6,685 bases of DNA, from contig PLEB01000193.1 of the NCBI GenBank assembly GCA_003136915.1, positions 1 through 6,685 on the forward strand, read 5' to 3'. This document shows, one piece after another, positions 6,680 to 6,685 of the stretch (its first letter is position 1; each line of letters opens with the position of its first letter). The notes beneath the pieces were generated by a model that did no database searches, was not told the DNA's origin, and worked only from the letters and a program-made list of their open reading frames with translations. The position numbers were made by a program, and so were the translations under genes. Origin of the DNA: Chitinophagaceae bacterium (GTDB lineage: Bacteria; Bacteroidota; Bacteroidia; Chitinophagales; Chitinophagaceae).

Positions 6680-6685
6680 GTATAT

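Overview
This window is a compact, coding-dense chromosomal stretch that looks like Bacteroidota, most likely a Chitinophaga/Sphingobacteriia-type relative. The clues are near-absence of Shine-Dalgarno sequences at five of the six genes, a TAnnTTTG-type -7 promoter element (TAAATTTG at 4075-4082), secreted proteins whose signal peptides end in A-x-A/Q, and protein families common in that phylum. The taxonomic call is inference. No tRNA, rRNA, insertion sequence, CRISPR array or phage gene was seen.

Layout. From 4038 down to the left edge, four minus-strand genes form a very tight probable operon, in transcription order: deoC (deoxyribose-phosphate aldolase, 3343-4038), a small secreted SPOR-domain protein (2930-3346, overlapping deoC by an ATGA), an M20-family amidohydrolase (1743-2927, 2-nt gap), and a MaeB-type malic enzyme/phosphotransacetylase hybrid (1-1734, 8-nt gap). 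The last gene is cut by the window edge: 578 codons are open with no stop. It has no complete ORF in the window but reads without interruption on the minus strand. A 115-nt divergent intergenic region (4039-4153) separates this operon from a plus-strand gene for a small secreted GH20-like glycoside hydrolase (4154-5263). That gene converges, with only 18 nt between the stop codons, on a minus-strand gene for a trypsin-like (HtrA-type) serine protease with a signal peptide, an intact His-Asp-Ser triad, a TPR-like segment and a C-terminal membrane anchor (5282-6667).

How the genes fit together. deoC, the M20 hydrolase and MaeB are cytoplasmic catabolic or anaplerotic enzymes: deoxynucleoside sugar salvage, N-acyl amino acid hydrolysis, and malate to pyruvate with NADPH. 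The SPOR protein between them is predicted to be periplasmic, so the operon is functionally mixed. The GH20-like enzyme and the anchored protease both act outside the cytoplasm. Nothing in the sequence shows a shared pathway.

Most notable points: a perfect 9-nt anti-SD match in front of the protease gene, against a background of genes lacking SD; the unusual architecture of that protease (a long helical insertion between His and Asp, no PDZ, C-terminal anchor); a stand-alone, cysteine-rich GH20 domain with a CPRC motif right after the catalytic Asp-Glu pair; and a 7-nt tandem repeat making up the convergent junction. I see no convincing new multi-gene system here.
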